From assembly GCF_020889705.1 (NCBI RefSeq), contig NZ_JACMYP010000061.1:1-35935 (forward strand): a DNA stretch of 35,935 nt, written 5' to 3'. Both the position numbers and the translations under genes were made by a program. This document shows, piece after piece, positions 15,738-24,172 of the stretch; position 1 is the first letter of the stretch, and every line of letters starts with the position of its first letter. The DNA comes from Bradyrhizobium altum. GTDB lineage: Bacteria > Pseudomonadota > Alphaproteobacteria > Rhizobiales > Xanthobacteraceae. The notes beneath the pieces are model-generated. The model searched no databases. It saw nothing but the letters and a program-made list of their open reading frames with translations, and was not told where the DNA came from.

Positions 15738-16649
15738 ATGGATCGCCTGACCAGTTTGACCGCCTTCGTCCGGGTCGTGGATTCCGGCGGCTTTTCCGCC
15801 GCCGGCCGCAAGCTCAACATGTCCACGACCATGGTGAGCAACCACGTCCAGTCGCTGGAAGACCGGCTCGGTGCCCGGCTGCTCAACCGCACCACGCGCA
15901 AGGTCAGCCTCACCGAGGTCGGTCAGGCCTATTACGACCGTTGCATCCAGATCCTCGCCGACATCGAGCAAGCAGATGAGGTTGCGGGCGCGCAGCAATC
16001 GGTACCGCGCGGCACGCTGCGCATCTTCACCAACACCCATCTGGTCCAGTTCCTGTCGTCGACGGTCACCGAGTTCCTGGCGACCTATCCCGAGGTCAAG
16101 ATTGATCTGATGATCGGCGAACGCTCGGCCGATCTGCTCGACGAAAATTTCGATCTCGCCGTGCAGATGATCCAGCCGCGCGATTCCGCGCTGATCGTGC
16201 GCCGCATCGCCACCTGGCGGCACGTGCTGTGCTGCTCGCACGACTACGTCGAGGCGCACGGCAAGCCGGAGCGGCTCGACGACCTCGCGACCCTCAACTG
16301 CGTTCGCCATATCAACTACCCGTTCGGGGACGAGTGGCACTTCGTCGACCGCAAAGGCGCGCCGGCAGCGGTGAAAGTGGCCGGCAATCTCGTCTCCAAC
16401 AGCGGCGAGACGCTGAAACTCGCGGCGCTCGCCGGCGTCGGCGTGTTCCTCGCGGCGGGCTTCCTGGTCCGGGACGAACTCGAATCGGGGAAGCTGGTTC
16501 GGCTGCTGCCCGAATATCGGCCGGTCGAGCTCACCATGAACGCGATCTACCCGCACCGCCATCACCTCTCAGCGAAGGTGCGCGTCTTCATCGATCTCCT
16601 GGTGCATCACGCGACCGAGCAGCAGAAGCTGATCAATCCGTATTCGTGA
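15738..16649 (+). CDS. LysR family transcriptional regulator of the efflux locus
   Basis: A 303-residue regulator. The N-terminal winged HTH covers about residues 1-60, with the LysR pattern TAFVRVVDSGGFSAAGRKL followed by the wing LGARLLNRTTRKVSLTE. The rest is the two-lobed periplasmic-binding-protein-like effector domain of the AaeR/DsdC-like branch that often controls efflux or quinone/phenolic responses. It is divergent from the EmrA-like gene with 142 bp between start codons. Candidate operators lie in that gap and again before emrB. Likely role: sense a toxic compound and switch on the pump, and repress itself. Confidence 0.93.
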   Translation: MDRLTSLTAFVRVVDSGGFSAAGRKLNMSTTMVSNHVQSLEDRLGARLLNRTTRKVSLTEVGQAYYDRCIQILADIEQADEVAGAQQSVPRGTLRIFTNTHLVQFLSSTVTEFLATYPEVKIDLMIGERSADLLDENFDLAVQMIQPRDSALIVRRIATWRHVLCCSHDYVEAHGKPERLDDLATLNCVRHINYPFGDEWHFVDRKGAPAAVKVAGNLVSNSGETLKLAALAGVGVFLAAGFLVRDELESGKLVRLLPEYRPVELTMNAIYPHRHHLSAKVRVFIDLLVHHATEQQKLINPYS

Positions 16650-16679
16650 GGGACGGTTTGCGCAGCACTCTATCCCCGG

Positions 16680-16781
16680 CATCCTGAGGCGCGAGCGGAG
16701 CGAGCCTCGAAGGATGAATCGGCCAGAGGTGGGGCCGTGCATCCTTCGAGACGCCGCTACGCGGCTCCTCAGGATGACGGG
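16680..16781. repeat. Intergenic palindromic repeat, family A, copy 4
   Basis: Bounded by ATCCTGAGG and CCTCAGGATGACGG, with CCTCGAAGGATG and CATCCTTCGAG inside. Its left half is nearly the same as the copy at the window start. It separates the LysR gene from the next receptor gene. Confidence 0.78.
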
Positions 16782-16868
16782 ACTAGTAGTACGCATCATG
16801 ACCACCCGGCATCCCTTGCATGGCGTGGGCGTGTATGAAGGTTGCCTCATCCGCCGCCGGGGCCTGCC

Positions 16869-17840
16869 ATGCCGCTTCGCGTCCTGACCTCCATCCTGTT
16901 CGCGATCGCAGCAAACGTGCTGCTGCAGGCGCCGGCGCGCGCCTTCTATCCCGACCATATCGTGAAGATCGTGGTGCCGTTCGCGCCGGGCGGCGGCACC
17001 GATGTCGTCGCGCGCACGCTGGCGCAGGAGATGCAGAAGGATCTCGGCGTCACCGTCATCATCGAGAACAAGCCGGGGGCGGGCACCATCATCGGCACGC
17101 AGAGCGTCGCCGCCAGCCCGGCCGACGGCTACACGCTGCTGATGGCGACCTTCGCCAACGCCGTCAATCCGAGCCTCTACAGCAAGCTGCCCTACGACGC
17201 GCATAAGGATTTTGCGCCGGTGGCCCTGGTGGCGCGCTCGTTCAATGTCGTCGTGGTCAATCCTGCTTCGCCGATCAAGTCGATCGCCGATCTGATCGCG
17301 GCTGCGAAGGGCGATCCGAAAAAACTGTCCTACGGGACCTATGGCACCGGCACCTCGGCGCACCTGGCCGGCGAATTGTTCAAGCACATGGCGGGCGTCA
17401 ATCTGACCACCGTGCCCTACAAGGGCGCGGCGCCCGCCATCACCGACCTCTTGGGCGGCCAGATCCAGGTGATGTTCACGACGGTGGCAAGCCGTGCGTC
17501 GCTGGTCGAGGCCGGGCAGCTGCGTGCGATCGGGGTGACCTCGGCCGAGCGTTCGGCGTCGTTGCCGCAATTGCCGACGGTGTCCGAAGCCGGTGTGCCG
17601 GGCTACGCCGCGGAATCCTGGTACGGCCTTTACGCACCTGCGAACACGCCGCCCGAGATCATCGACCGGCTCAACAAGTCCGCGGCCAAGGCCGTGCAGG
17701 CCGAGGCCTTCCGGAAGCTCAGCGTCAATGAGGGCCTCGTGATGGTGGCATCACCCCCGGCCGAACTCGACCGCTACTTCACGGCCGAGGAGGCCCGCTG
17801 GCGCAAGGTGATCCGGGACGCGGGCATCAAGGCGGAGTAG
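16869..17840 (+). CDS. Bug-family (TctC-like) periplasmic substrate-binding protein, orphan
   Basis: A 323-residue periplasmic receptor. A signal peptide (MPLRVLTSILFAIAANVLL, cleavage after ARA at about residue 25) leads into FYPDHIVKIVVPFAPGGGTD, the Bug opening. Conserved GAGTIIGTQ and YGTGTSAHLAG loops follow. It is a paralogue of the receptor at 4836-5804 but has no TctA or TctB beside it. Orphan Bug receptors are common in this group and may feed a transporter elsewhere or act as sensors. ATG at 16869 is preferred because it starts the signal peptide; a TTG at 16842 would add nine residues ahead of it. The ribosome site is weak. Confidence 0.9.
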   Translation: MPLRVLTSILFAIAANVLLQAPARAFYPDHIVKIVVPFAPGGGTDVVARTLAQEMQKDLGVTVIIENKPGAGTIIGTQSVAASPADGYTLLMATFANAVNPSLYSKLPYDAHKDFAPVALVARSFNVVVVNPASPIKSIADLIAAAKGDPKKLSYGTYGTGTSAHLAGELFKHMAGVNLTTVPYKGAAPAITDLLGGQIQVMFTTVASRASLVEAGQLRAIGVTSAERSASLPQLPTVSEAGVPGYAAESWYGLYAPANTPPEIIDRLNKSAAKAVQAEAFRKLSVNEGLVMVASPPAELDRYFTAEEARWRKVIRDAGIKAE

Positions 17841-17989
17841 GCTGCCCGCGCGGCACGGCGATCACATCTTTTTGCATCGCCATGCCGCAACCGTGATTCT
17901 AGACGCAACGAATGGTTCCTGGGGTCGTCGATGATGGGACGCCGGCAACACCGCCGGTTTTGATCGGACCCCGGGCTGGGGAGTGAGCC

Positions 17990-18175
17990 ATGTGGATTCT
18001 GTTGCTGCTGCCGTTCATCGGCTTGCTGTGGGTGCCGTTCTATAATTTTGCCGAGCCTTCGCTGTTCGGCTTTCCCTTCTTCTACTGGTACCAGCTCGCC
18101 TGGGTGCCGATCTCCTCGCTGCTGATCTGGCTGGTCTATCGCAGCCGGCGGCCTGACGCCGACGAGCAGCGTTGA
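17990..18175 (+). CDS. DUF3311 small membrane protein
   Basis: A 61-residue protein with two hydrophobic segments separated by the aromatic stretch FGFPFFYWYQ, the pattern of the DUF3311 family. Its role is unknown, but members nearly always sit directly upstream of a sodium:solute symporter gene and may be a small accessory subunit. GGGGAG lies 6 nt before the ATG. The symporter ATG follows 11 bp after this stop, so the two form one operon. Unlike the symporter, this gene looks intact. Confidence 0.88.
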   Translation: MWILLLLPFIGLLWVPFYNFAEPSLFGFPFFYWYQLAWVPISSLLIWLVYRSRRPDADEQR

Positions 18176-18186
18176 GGGGAGCAGCC

Positions 18187-19677
18187 ATGACCGATCATAT
18201 CGCCTGGGTGGCGCTCTCCGTCTTCATCTTCTTCTTCGCCCTCGTCACCGTGATGGGCTTCTTCGCCGCGCGCTGGAAATCCGGCCCGGTCAGCGAGCAT
18301 CTCGACGAATGGGGTCTCGGCGGTCGTCAGTTCGGCACCTGGATCACCTGGTTCCTGGTCGGCGGCGATTTCTACACCGCCTACACCGTGATCGCGGTGC
18401 CGGCGCTGGTCTACGCGGTCGGCGCTTACGGCTTCTTCGCGCTGCCCTACACCATCATTGTCTATCCCTTCGTGTTCGCCGTGATGCCGGTGCTGTGGAA
18501 GAAGGCGCATGCCAACGGCTACGTCACCGCTGCGGATGTCGTCCATGGCGCCTATGGCTCGCGCAGCCTCGAACTCGCGGTGGCGCTGACTGGCCTCGTC
18601 GCGACCATGCCCTACATCGCGCTCCAGCTGATCGGCATGGAGGTCGTGATCAAGGCGATGGGTCTGACCGGTGAACTGCCGATCATCGCCGCCTTCGTGA
18701 TCCTTGCGCTCTATACCTATAGTTCCGGCCTGCGCGCGCCGGCGCTGATCGCCTTCGTCAAGGACATCATGATCTACATCGTGGTGCTGACGGCCGTGGT
18801 CGTGGTGCCCTCGAAGCTCGGCGGCTATGGCGCGGTGTTCTCGGCGGCCAACGATGCCTTTACCGCGAAGGGCGGCGCCACCGGACTGACGCTGAAGCCC
18901 GCTCAGTATCTGCCCTATGCGACGCTGGCGCTCGGCTCGGCGCTCGCCGCCTTCATGTATCCGCACACGCTGACCGGCATCTTCGCCTCGAAGTCGGCGG
19001 ATACCATCCGCAAGAACGCGATCCTGCTGCCGGCCTATACGCTCTTGCTCGGCCTGATCGCGCTGCTCGGCTACATGGCCTATGCCGCCGGCATCAAGGT
19101 GACGTCGCCGAACGACGTGGTGCCTTTGCTGTTCAAGACCTTGTTCCCGGAATGGTTCGCGGGCTTCGCGTTCTCGGCGATCGCAATCGGCGCGCTGGTG
19201 CCGGCGGCGGTGATGAGCATCGGCGCCGCCAATCTGTTCACCCGCAATGTCTGGAAGTCCTATGTCAATCCGGACATCTCGCATGCCGGTGAGGCGTCGG
19301 TGGCGAAGATCACCTCGCTGGTGGTGAAGGTCGGCGCGCTCGCCTTCATCCTGTTCCTGCCGACGCAATATGCGCTCGACCTGCAACTGCTCGGCGGCCT
19401 CTGGATCGTGCAGACGCTGCCGGCGCTGGTGTTTGGCCTGTTCACCGTCTGGTTCCGCGCCGAAGCGCTGTTGCTCGGCTGGGCGGTCGGCATCGGCTGA
19501 GGCACCTACACGGCATGGAGCAACGGCTTGAAGCCGCTCGCCAGCATCTCGCTCGGCGATGCCAGCTACACCTTCTATGTCGGCCTCGGCGCGCTCTTGC
19601 TCAACATCGTGGTGGCCGTGATCGCGACCGTCGTGGTCGGCTTGATCTCACCCGCCAAGCGCGGCGCGGCGGCCTGA
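18187..19677 (+). pseudogene. mctP: MctP-like sodium:solute symporter (monocarboxylate uptake), interrupted by an in-frame TGA
   Basis: A solute:sodium symporter related to rhizobial MctP, which takes up pyruvate, lactate and similar acids. The frame starts at ATG 18187 after GAGGGGA. It has about 12 hydrophobic helices, including GLGGRQFGTWITWFLVGGDFYTAYT and GALVPAAVMSIGAANLFTRNVW. At codon 438 (19498-19500) a TGA stops it after LLLGWAVGIG. The same frame then continues for 58 residues (GTYTAWSNGLKP, then a clear hydrophobic helix and a basic tail ending AKRGAAA) to TGA at 19675-19677. That tail completes the usual length and last helix. A tryptophan TGG to TGA change is the simplest reading. 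Either the gene is a recent pseudogene, the product is truncated but partly active, or the base is a sequencing error. Confidence 0.8.
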
Positions 19678-22600
19678 GCCGTCGTTGGTATCTGACGGGG
19701 CGGAGGTGAGAAGCGCGGTCAGCCGCGCCACCTTCGCTCTGGTCTTCTCGATCGCTTCATCCTTCACCGGGCCATAGCCGCGGATTTCCATCGGCGCTTT
19801 TGCAAGTGCGACGAGATCGGGCAGCGGCGCGGCATCGAGCTTGCCGAGCATGGTCTCGATCAGCGCCTCGTACCAGGTGATCAGCTCGCGCTCGGCGCGG
19901 CGCTCCGCGGTGTAGCCGAACACGTCGAACGGCGTGCCCCGCAGTCCCTTGAGCCGCGCCAGCAAGCGGAGTGGCGTCTGGATCCACTGGCCGAACGCGC
20001 GCTTGCGTGGCCGGCCGCGTGCATCCAGCCGTGCCGGCAACAGCGGCGGCGCGAGATGGTACTGCACCGTGAAGTCACCATCGAATTCGCGCTTGAGGGT
20101 CTCGAGGAAGCCGGTCTGCATATGCAGCCGCGCCACCTCGTACTCGTCCTTGTAGGCCATCAACTTGAACAGCGAGCGGGCGACGGCGTCGGTGAGGTTC
20201 TCGCTGTTCAGCGCAGCCTCGGCGCGCCGCACGCGGTCGACCGTCGCGCGGTAGCGCGCGGCATAGGCCTCGTCCTGATAGTCACGAAGGAAGTCGCCGC
20301 GGCGCGCGATGACCTGATCGAGGGTCTCCGGGGCGTTGGCGTCGCCGTTCGCCGCTTTCGGCAAGAACTCCGGATCGGCGAACGCAATCCGCCCCCAGGC
20401 CAGCGCCTGCTCGTTGCGCTCGACCGCGACGCCGTTCAATTCGATCGCGCGGGTCAATGCGTCCAGCGACACCGGCACCAGGCCCTGCTGCCAGGCGAAG
20501 CCGAGCATCATGATGTTGGCGAAGACGCTGTCGCCGAGCAGCCGCTCGGCCAGTGCATTGGCGTCGATCGCGGTGAGGTTGCCTGACCCGATCACTCGCT
20601 CGATGGCGCGCAAGCGAGCCGGCGAGGCGAGGTCGGCGTCACGGAAGCGCACCACGTCGCCGGTCGGCATCTCAGCGATGTTGACCGCGCCGCGCATGCC
20701 CTTGCGATAGGTGCCGGACGCCTTCGCTGATGAGCTCACCACGAGATCGCAGCCGATCAGCGCGTGGGCCGAGCCCTGGTCGATCCGCACCTGATGCAGC
20801 GCCTCGGGCGTTGGCGCCAGCCGCAGATAGCTCAGCACCGGACCGAATTTCTGCGCGAAGCCGGTGAAGTCGAGCACCGAGACGCCGCGGCCCTCGAGAT
20901 GCGCAGCCATCGCGATCAGCGCGCCGACCGTGATGACGCCGGTGCCGCCGACGCCGGTCACCAGCAGATCATAGGGCTTTTCCAGTGCCGCAAGCTCCGG
21001 GACCGGAAGTGCGGCGGCGCGTGCCAGCGGATCGATTGCGCTTGCGCCTTTCGCGCGGCGCTTGCCGCCCTCGATGGTGACGAAGCTTGGGCAGAAGCCG
21101 TTGAGGCAGGAGAAATCCTTGTTGCAGGTCGAGAGGTTGATCTTGCGCTTGCGGCCGAACGGCGTCTCCTTCGGCTCGACGCTGAGGCAGTTCGATTCCA
21201 CCGAGCAATCGCCGCAGCCCTCGCAGATGAGGTCGTTGATATAAGCAAAGCGTGCGGGATCCTTGATCTGCCCGCGCTTGCGCCGCCGCCGCTTCTCGGT
21301 GGCGCAGGTCTGCTGATAGATCAGCACGGTGACGCCGGAAATCGCGCGCAGCTCGCGCTGCACGGCGTCCATCTCTTCACGCGGGTGGATGGTGACGCCG
21401 GCGGGCAGGTCGGTCGGCGAGAACTGCGCGGGCTCATCCGACACCAACGCGATCCGCGCGACGCCTTCGGCGCGGACAGAGTGCGCGATCGCCTTCACGC
21501 TGATCGGGCCATCGACCGGCTGGCCGCCGGTCATCGCCACCGCGTCGTTGAACAGGATCTTGTAGGTGATGTTGGCTTTTGCTGCGATTGCCTGGCGGAT
21601 CGCCATCGAGCCGGAGTGATAATAGGTGCCTTCGCCGAGATTCTGGAACACATGGCTGTTGCCGGTGAATCTTGACGAGGCCGCCCAGTTGACGCCTTCG
21701 CCGCCCATCTGGATCAGCGACGAGGTCTCGCGGTCCATCCAGCTCGCCATGAAATGGCAGCCGATGCCGGCCAGCGCCTTGGAGCCTTCGGGCACCTTTG
21801 TGGACGTGTTGTGCGGGCAGCCCGAGCAGAAATACGGCGTGCGCGTCGCGCCCGGCACCACGATCATGCGGTCCTGTTCCGGCCTGAGCGCGGCGACGCG
21901 GCGCGCGAGCTGCAATTCCGGAAACATCGGATCGAGCCGCCGCGCCAGCACGTCGGCCAGCATGCGCGGCGACAACTCGCCGGTCCACGAGATCAGCCGC
22001 GCCCCTCGCTCGTCGTGCTTGCCGACCATCCGTTCCGGCTTGGAGCCGGGATAGTCGTAGAAATACTCCTTGAACTGGCTCTCGATGATGCCGCGCTTCT
22101 CCTCGACCACGAGGATCTCGCGCTTGCCCTTCACGAACTCCATCGCATCGTGCAGCGCGAGCGGCCACACCATGCCGACCTTGTAGATGTCGATGCCGAA
22201 GCGGCGGCATGCGGCCTCGTCGAGCCCGATCAGCCGGAGCGCCTCCATTAGATCGAGGTGCGCCTTGCCCGTGGTGACGACGCCGTAGGTCGCGTCCCTG
22301 ATGTCGTAGATGCGGCGGTCGATCGGATTGGCTTTCGCAAAAGCGTAGACCGCGTGCTTCTTCGCCTCCAGCCGCTCCTCGATTTGCGGGCCCGGCAGAT
22401 CCGGCCAGCGATAATGTAGGCCGCCCGGTGGTGGCACGAAATCCGGCTGCGCGAAGACCCGCGGTGCCCGCAGCTCGACCGAGGCGCCGGATTCGACGAT
22501 CTCCGAGATCGCCTTGAACCCGACCCACATGCCGGAAAACCGGCTGAGCGCATAGCCATATTCGCCGAACGCGAGATACTCGCCGACATCGGCCGGATGC

Positions 22601-23124
22601 AGCGTCGGCATGAACCAGCTCATGAAGGCGACGTCGGATTGATGCGGCATCGAGGACGACACGCAGCCATGGTCGTCGCCGGCGACGACCAGCACGCCGC
22701 CATGCGGCGAGGAGCCATAGGCATTGCCGTGCTTCAGCGCATCGCCGGAGCGATCGACGCCGGGGCCCTTGCCGTACCACAGCCCGAACACGCCATCGAC
22801 CTTTCGATCCCTCTGCGTCTCGACCTGCTGCGAGCCGAGCACGGCGGTCGCCGCGAGGTCTTCGTTCACAGCGGGCAGGAATTCGATGCGGCTCTCCTTC
22901 AGCCGCTCGCCGATCTTCCACAATTCGAGATCGACGCCGCCGAGCGGCGAGCCGCGATAGCCGGAGATGAAGCCCGCGGTGTTGAGCCCGGCGGCCCGGT
23001 CGCGCCTGATCTGGTCGAGCGCGATGCGCACGATTGCCTGCGTGCCGGTGAGGAAGACGCGGCCACGTTCGCGGCTGTAGCGCTCGGACAGCTGGTAGGC
23101 GTCGAGTTGCGGCGTCTGGCCCAT
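19648..23124 (-). CDS. Indolepyruvate ferredoxin oxidoreductase, fused alpha-beta form
   Basis: A 1158-residue cytoplasmic enzyme joining the IorA and IorB parts in one chain. It decarboxylates aryl-2-oxo acids (indolepyruvate, phenylpyruvate) to aryl-acetyl-CoA and reduces ferredoxin. Visible parts in order: an N-terminal pyrimidine-type domain with GYRGSPLGG; CSGCPHN at Cys433/436; a TPP-binding domain with GIGCHF, MGGEGVNW and FNDAVAMTGGQ; an Fe-S motif with Cys634, 637, 640 and 646; and a gamma domain opening with VTGVGGTGVIT near residue 720. ATG 23124 follows GGAGGGG. The divergent Lrp-type gene suggests control by an amino acid. The 3' end overlaps the full-length mctP frame by 30 bp. 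Confidence 0.93.
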   Translation of the reverse strand: MGQTPQLDAYQLSERYSRERGRVFLTGTQAIVRIALDQIRRDRAAGLNTAGFISGYRGSPLGGVDLELWKIGERLKESRIEFLPAVNEDLAATAVLGSQQVETQRDRKVDGVFGLWYGKGPGVDRSGDALKHGNAYGSSPHGGVLVVAGDDHGCVSSSMPHQSDVAFMSWFMPTLHPADVGEYLAFGEYGYALSRFSGMWVGFKAISEIVESGASVELRAPRVFAQPDFVPPPGGLHYRWPDLPGPQIEERLEAKKHAVYAFAKANPIDRRIYDIRDATYGVVTTGKAHLDLMEALRLIGLDEAACRRFGIDIYKVGMVWPLALHDAMEFVKGKREILVVEEKRGIIESQFKEYFYDYPGSKPERMVGKHDERGARLISWTGELSPRMLADVLARRLDPMFPELQLARRVAALRPEQDRMIVVPGATRTPYFCSGCPHNTSTKVPEGSKALAGIGCHFMASWMDRETSSLIQMGGEGVNWAASSRFTGNSHVFQNLGEGTYYHSGSMAIRQAIAAKANITYKILFNDAVAMTGGQPVDGPISVKAIAHSVRAEGVARIALVSDEPAQFSPTDLPAGVTIHPREEMDAVQRELRAISGVTVLIYQQTCATEKRRRRKRGQIKDPARFAYINDLICEGCGDCSVESNCLSVEPKETPFGRKRKINLSTCNKDFSCLNGFCPSFVTIEGGKRRAKGASAIDPLARAAALPVPELAALEKPYDLLVTGVGGTGVITVGALIAMAAHLEGRGVSVLDFTGFAQKFGPVLSYLRLAPTPEALHQVRIDQGSAHALIGCDLVVSSSAKASGTYRKGMRGAVNIAEMPTGDVVRFRDADLASPARLRAIERVIGSGNLTAIDANALAERLLGDSVFANIMMLGFAWQQGLVPVSLDALTRAIELNGVAVERNEQALAWGRIAFADPEFLPKAANGDANAPETLDQVIARRGDFLRDYQDEAYAARYRATVDRVRRAEAALNSENLTDAVARSLFKLMAYKDEYEVARLHMQTGFLETLKREFDGDFTVQYHLAPPLLPARLDARGRPRKRAFGQWIQTPLRLLARLKGLRGTPFDVFGYTAERRAERELITWYEALIETMLGKLDAAPLPDLVALAKAPMEIRGYGPVKDEAIEKTRAKVARLTALLTSAPSDTNDGSGRRAALGG

Positions 23125-23181
23125 GACTGACCCCTCCGGGAATCGCAATGTCTGACCGGACAAGGCTATGCCTGAGGGGTT

Positions 23182-23265
23182 GGTAGGTCCTACCTATCTG
23201 TTCTCCACCGGTTTAAAATTCGGTAGGATGTTATGAATTGTAATGATATCTGGTAGATTCTACCA
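23182..23265. promoter_or_regulatory. Lrp-type operator candidates in the divergent promoter
   Basis: GGTAGG-T-CCTACC at 23182-23194 and TGGTAG-ATT-CTACCA at 23251-23265 are perfect inverted repeats sharing the GGTAG half-site. A third half-site, CGGTAGG, occurs at about 23221-23227. They lie between the oxidoreductase and Lrp start codons in the only AT-rich stretch nearby. Binding by the adjacent Lrp/AsnC protein is inferred. Confidence 0.6.
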
Positions 23266-23280
23266 AAACGGAGTTTCCGA

Positions 23281-23736
23281 ATGGTCGAAGAGCAAGACGA
23301 GAAAATTCTCGCCGAACTGCAGAAGGACGGCCGCGCCACCAACCAGCAGCTGGCGGAAACCGTCGGGATGTCGACGTCGGCATGCTGGCGCCGGGTCCGC
23401 GCGCTGGAGGAGTCCGGCGTCATCTCGGGCTATTCGGCGCTGGTCGCGCGCGAGCGCGCCGGCTTTGCGACCTCGGCGATTCTGCACGTCTCGCTGGAGC
23501 GGCACGACACGAAATTCGTCGACGAGTTCGTCGCGCGGGTGATGCAGCGCCGCGAGGTGCTGGAATGTTTCGCGACAACAGGCGATGCCGACTATCATCT
23601 GCGCGTCGTGGTGCGCGACATGGACGCCTACAACAGATTCCTCGACGAGTTCATGTTCCGCATCCCCGGCATCCGCCACGTCCGCACCAACGTGATCCTG
23701 AAGGAGATCAAGACCGGCGTCGCGCTGCCGTTTTGA
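23281..23736 (+). CDS. Lrp/AsnC family transcriptional regulator
   Basis: A 151-residue regulator of standard Lrp size. The N-terminal HTH (about residues 5-60) reads DEKILAELQKDGRATNQQLAETVGMSTSACWRRVRALEESGVI. The C-terminal RAM domain, which binds amino acids and assembles octamers, includes EVLECFATTGDADYHLRVVV. CGGAG lies about 7 nt before the ATG. It diverges from the indolepyruvate oxidoreductase, with palindromic sites between. Likely role: activate the oxidoreductase when aromatic or other amino acids are plentiful, and control itself. Confidence 0.95.
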   Translation: MVEEQDEKILAELQKDGRATNQQLAETVGMSTSACWRRVRALEESGVISGYSALVARERAGFATSAILHVSLERHDTKFVDEFVARVMQRREVLECFATTGDADYHLRVVVRDMDAYNRFLDEFMFRIPGIRHVRTNVILKEIKTGVALPF

Positions 23737-23785
23737 GGTGTGCCACGACGGCGACGACGGTGCAGCGCGCTTAGCCCTATGTTCC

Positions 23786-23916
23786 GTCACCCTGAGCAGG
23801 CCGCGAAGCGGCCGTCTCCAAGGGCGAACGGCCACCAGCCGGGCCGTGCATCCTTCGAGGCTCGCTCCGCTCGCACCTCCAGCGACAAAGGCGAAGCCTG
23901 TGCGCGGCGATGACGG
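23786..23916. repeat. Intergenic palindromic repeat, family A, copy 5, with added module
   Basis: Opens with GTCACCCTGAG and GGCCGCGAAGCGGCC, then GCATCCTTCGAGGCTCGC, and ends with the module CAGCGACAAAGGCGAAGCC that is shared, in inverted orientation, with copy 3. Confidence 0.75.
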
Positions 23917-23928
23917 TCGAAGTGATCC

Positions 23929-24009
23929 GTAGGATGGGTAGAGCGCAGCGAAACCCATCATCGTGCCGCAGATGAATTGATGGGTTTCGCTGCGCTCTAC
24001 CCATCCTAC
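23929..24009. repeat. Perfect 32-bp inverted repeat with 17-nt loop
   Basis: The left arm at 23929-23960 starts GTAGGATGGGTAGAGCGCAG. The right arm at 23978-24009 is its exact reverse complement and ends CTACCCATCCTAC. The 17-nt centre is unpaired. It has no transposase and no visible target duplication. It resembles GTAGG(A/G)TGGG-type dispersed repeats of Bradyrhizobium and may be a non-autonomous element. Confidence 0.8.
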
Positions 24010-24067
24010 GATCTGCCGTTTTGATGGAGATGCCGCCGCGATGGCCGCGCGCTCAACTTCTTGTCCC

Positions 24068-24172
24068 GTCACCCTGAGGAGGCCGCGGAGCGGCCGTCTC
24101 GAAGGGCGAACGGCCACCAGCCGGGCCGTGCATCCTTCGAGGCTCGCTCCGCTCGCACCCTCAGGATGACGG
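24068..24172. repeat. Intergenic palindromic repeat, family A, copy 6
   Basis: Bounded by GTCACCCTGAGG and CCTCAGGATGACGG, with GGCCGCGGAGCGGCC and GCATCCTTCGAGGCTCGC inside. Most of it matches copy 5, 282 bp to the left, but it lacks the extra module. Confidence 0.78.

Noticed and set aside
17842..17957. Rho-independent terminator after the orphan receptor gene
   Set aside because: An imperfect GGCACGGCGAT/ATCGCCATGCC pairing has its T-run inside the loop, not after the stem, and the CCGGC/GCCGG hairpin at 17942-17957 is followed by only four T residues.
19498..19500. Selenocysteine at the mctP TGA
   Set aside because: The symporter family has no selenocysteine at this place, and I see no convincing stem-loop right after the codon. 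A nonsense change or read error is simpler.
19501..19677. A separate small membrane protein gene after the mctP stop
   Set aside because: There is no start codon with a ribosome site at its head, and its frame is exactly that of mctP, so it is the severed C-terminus.
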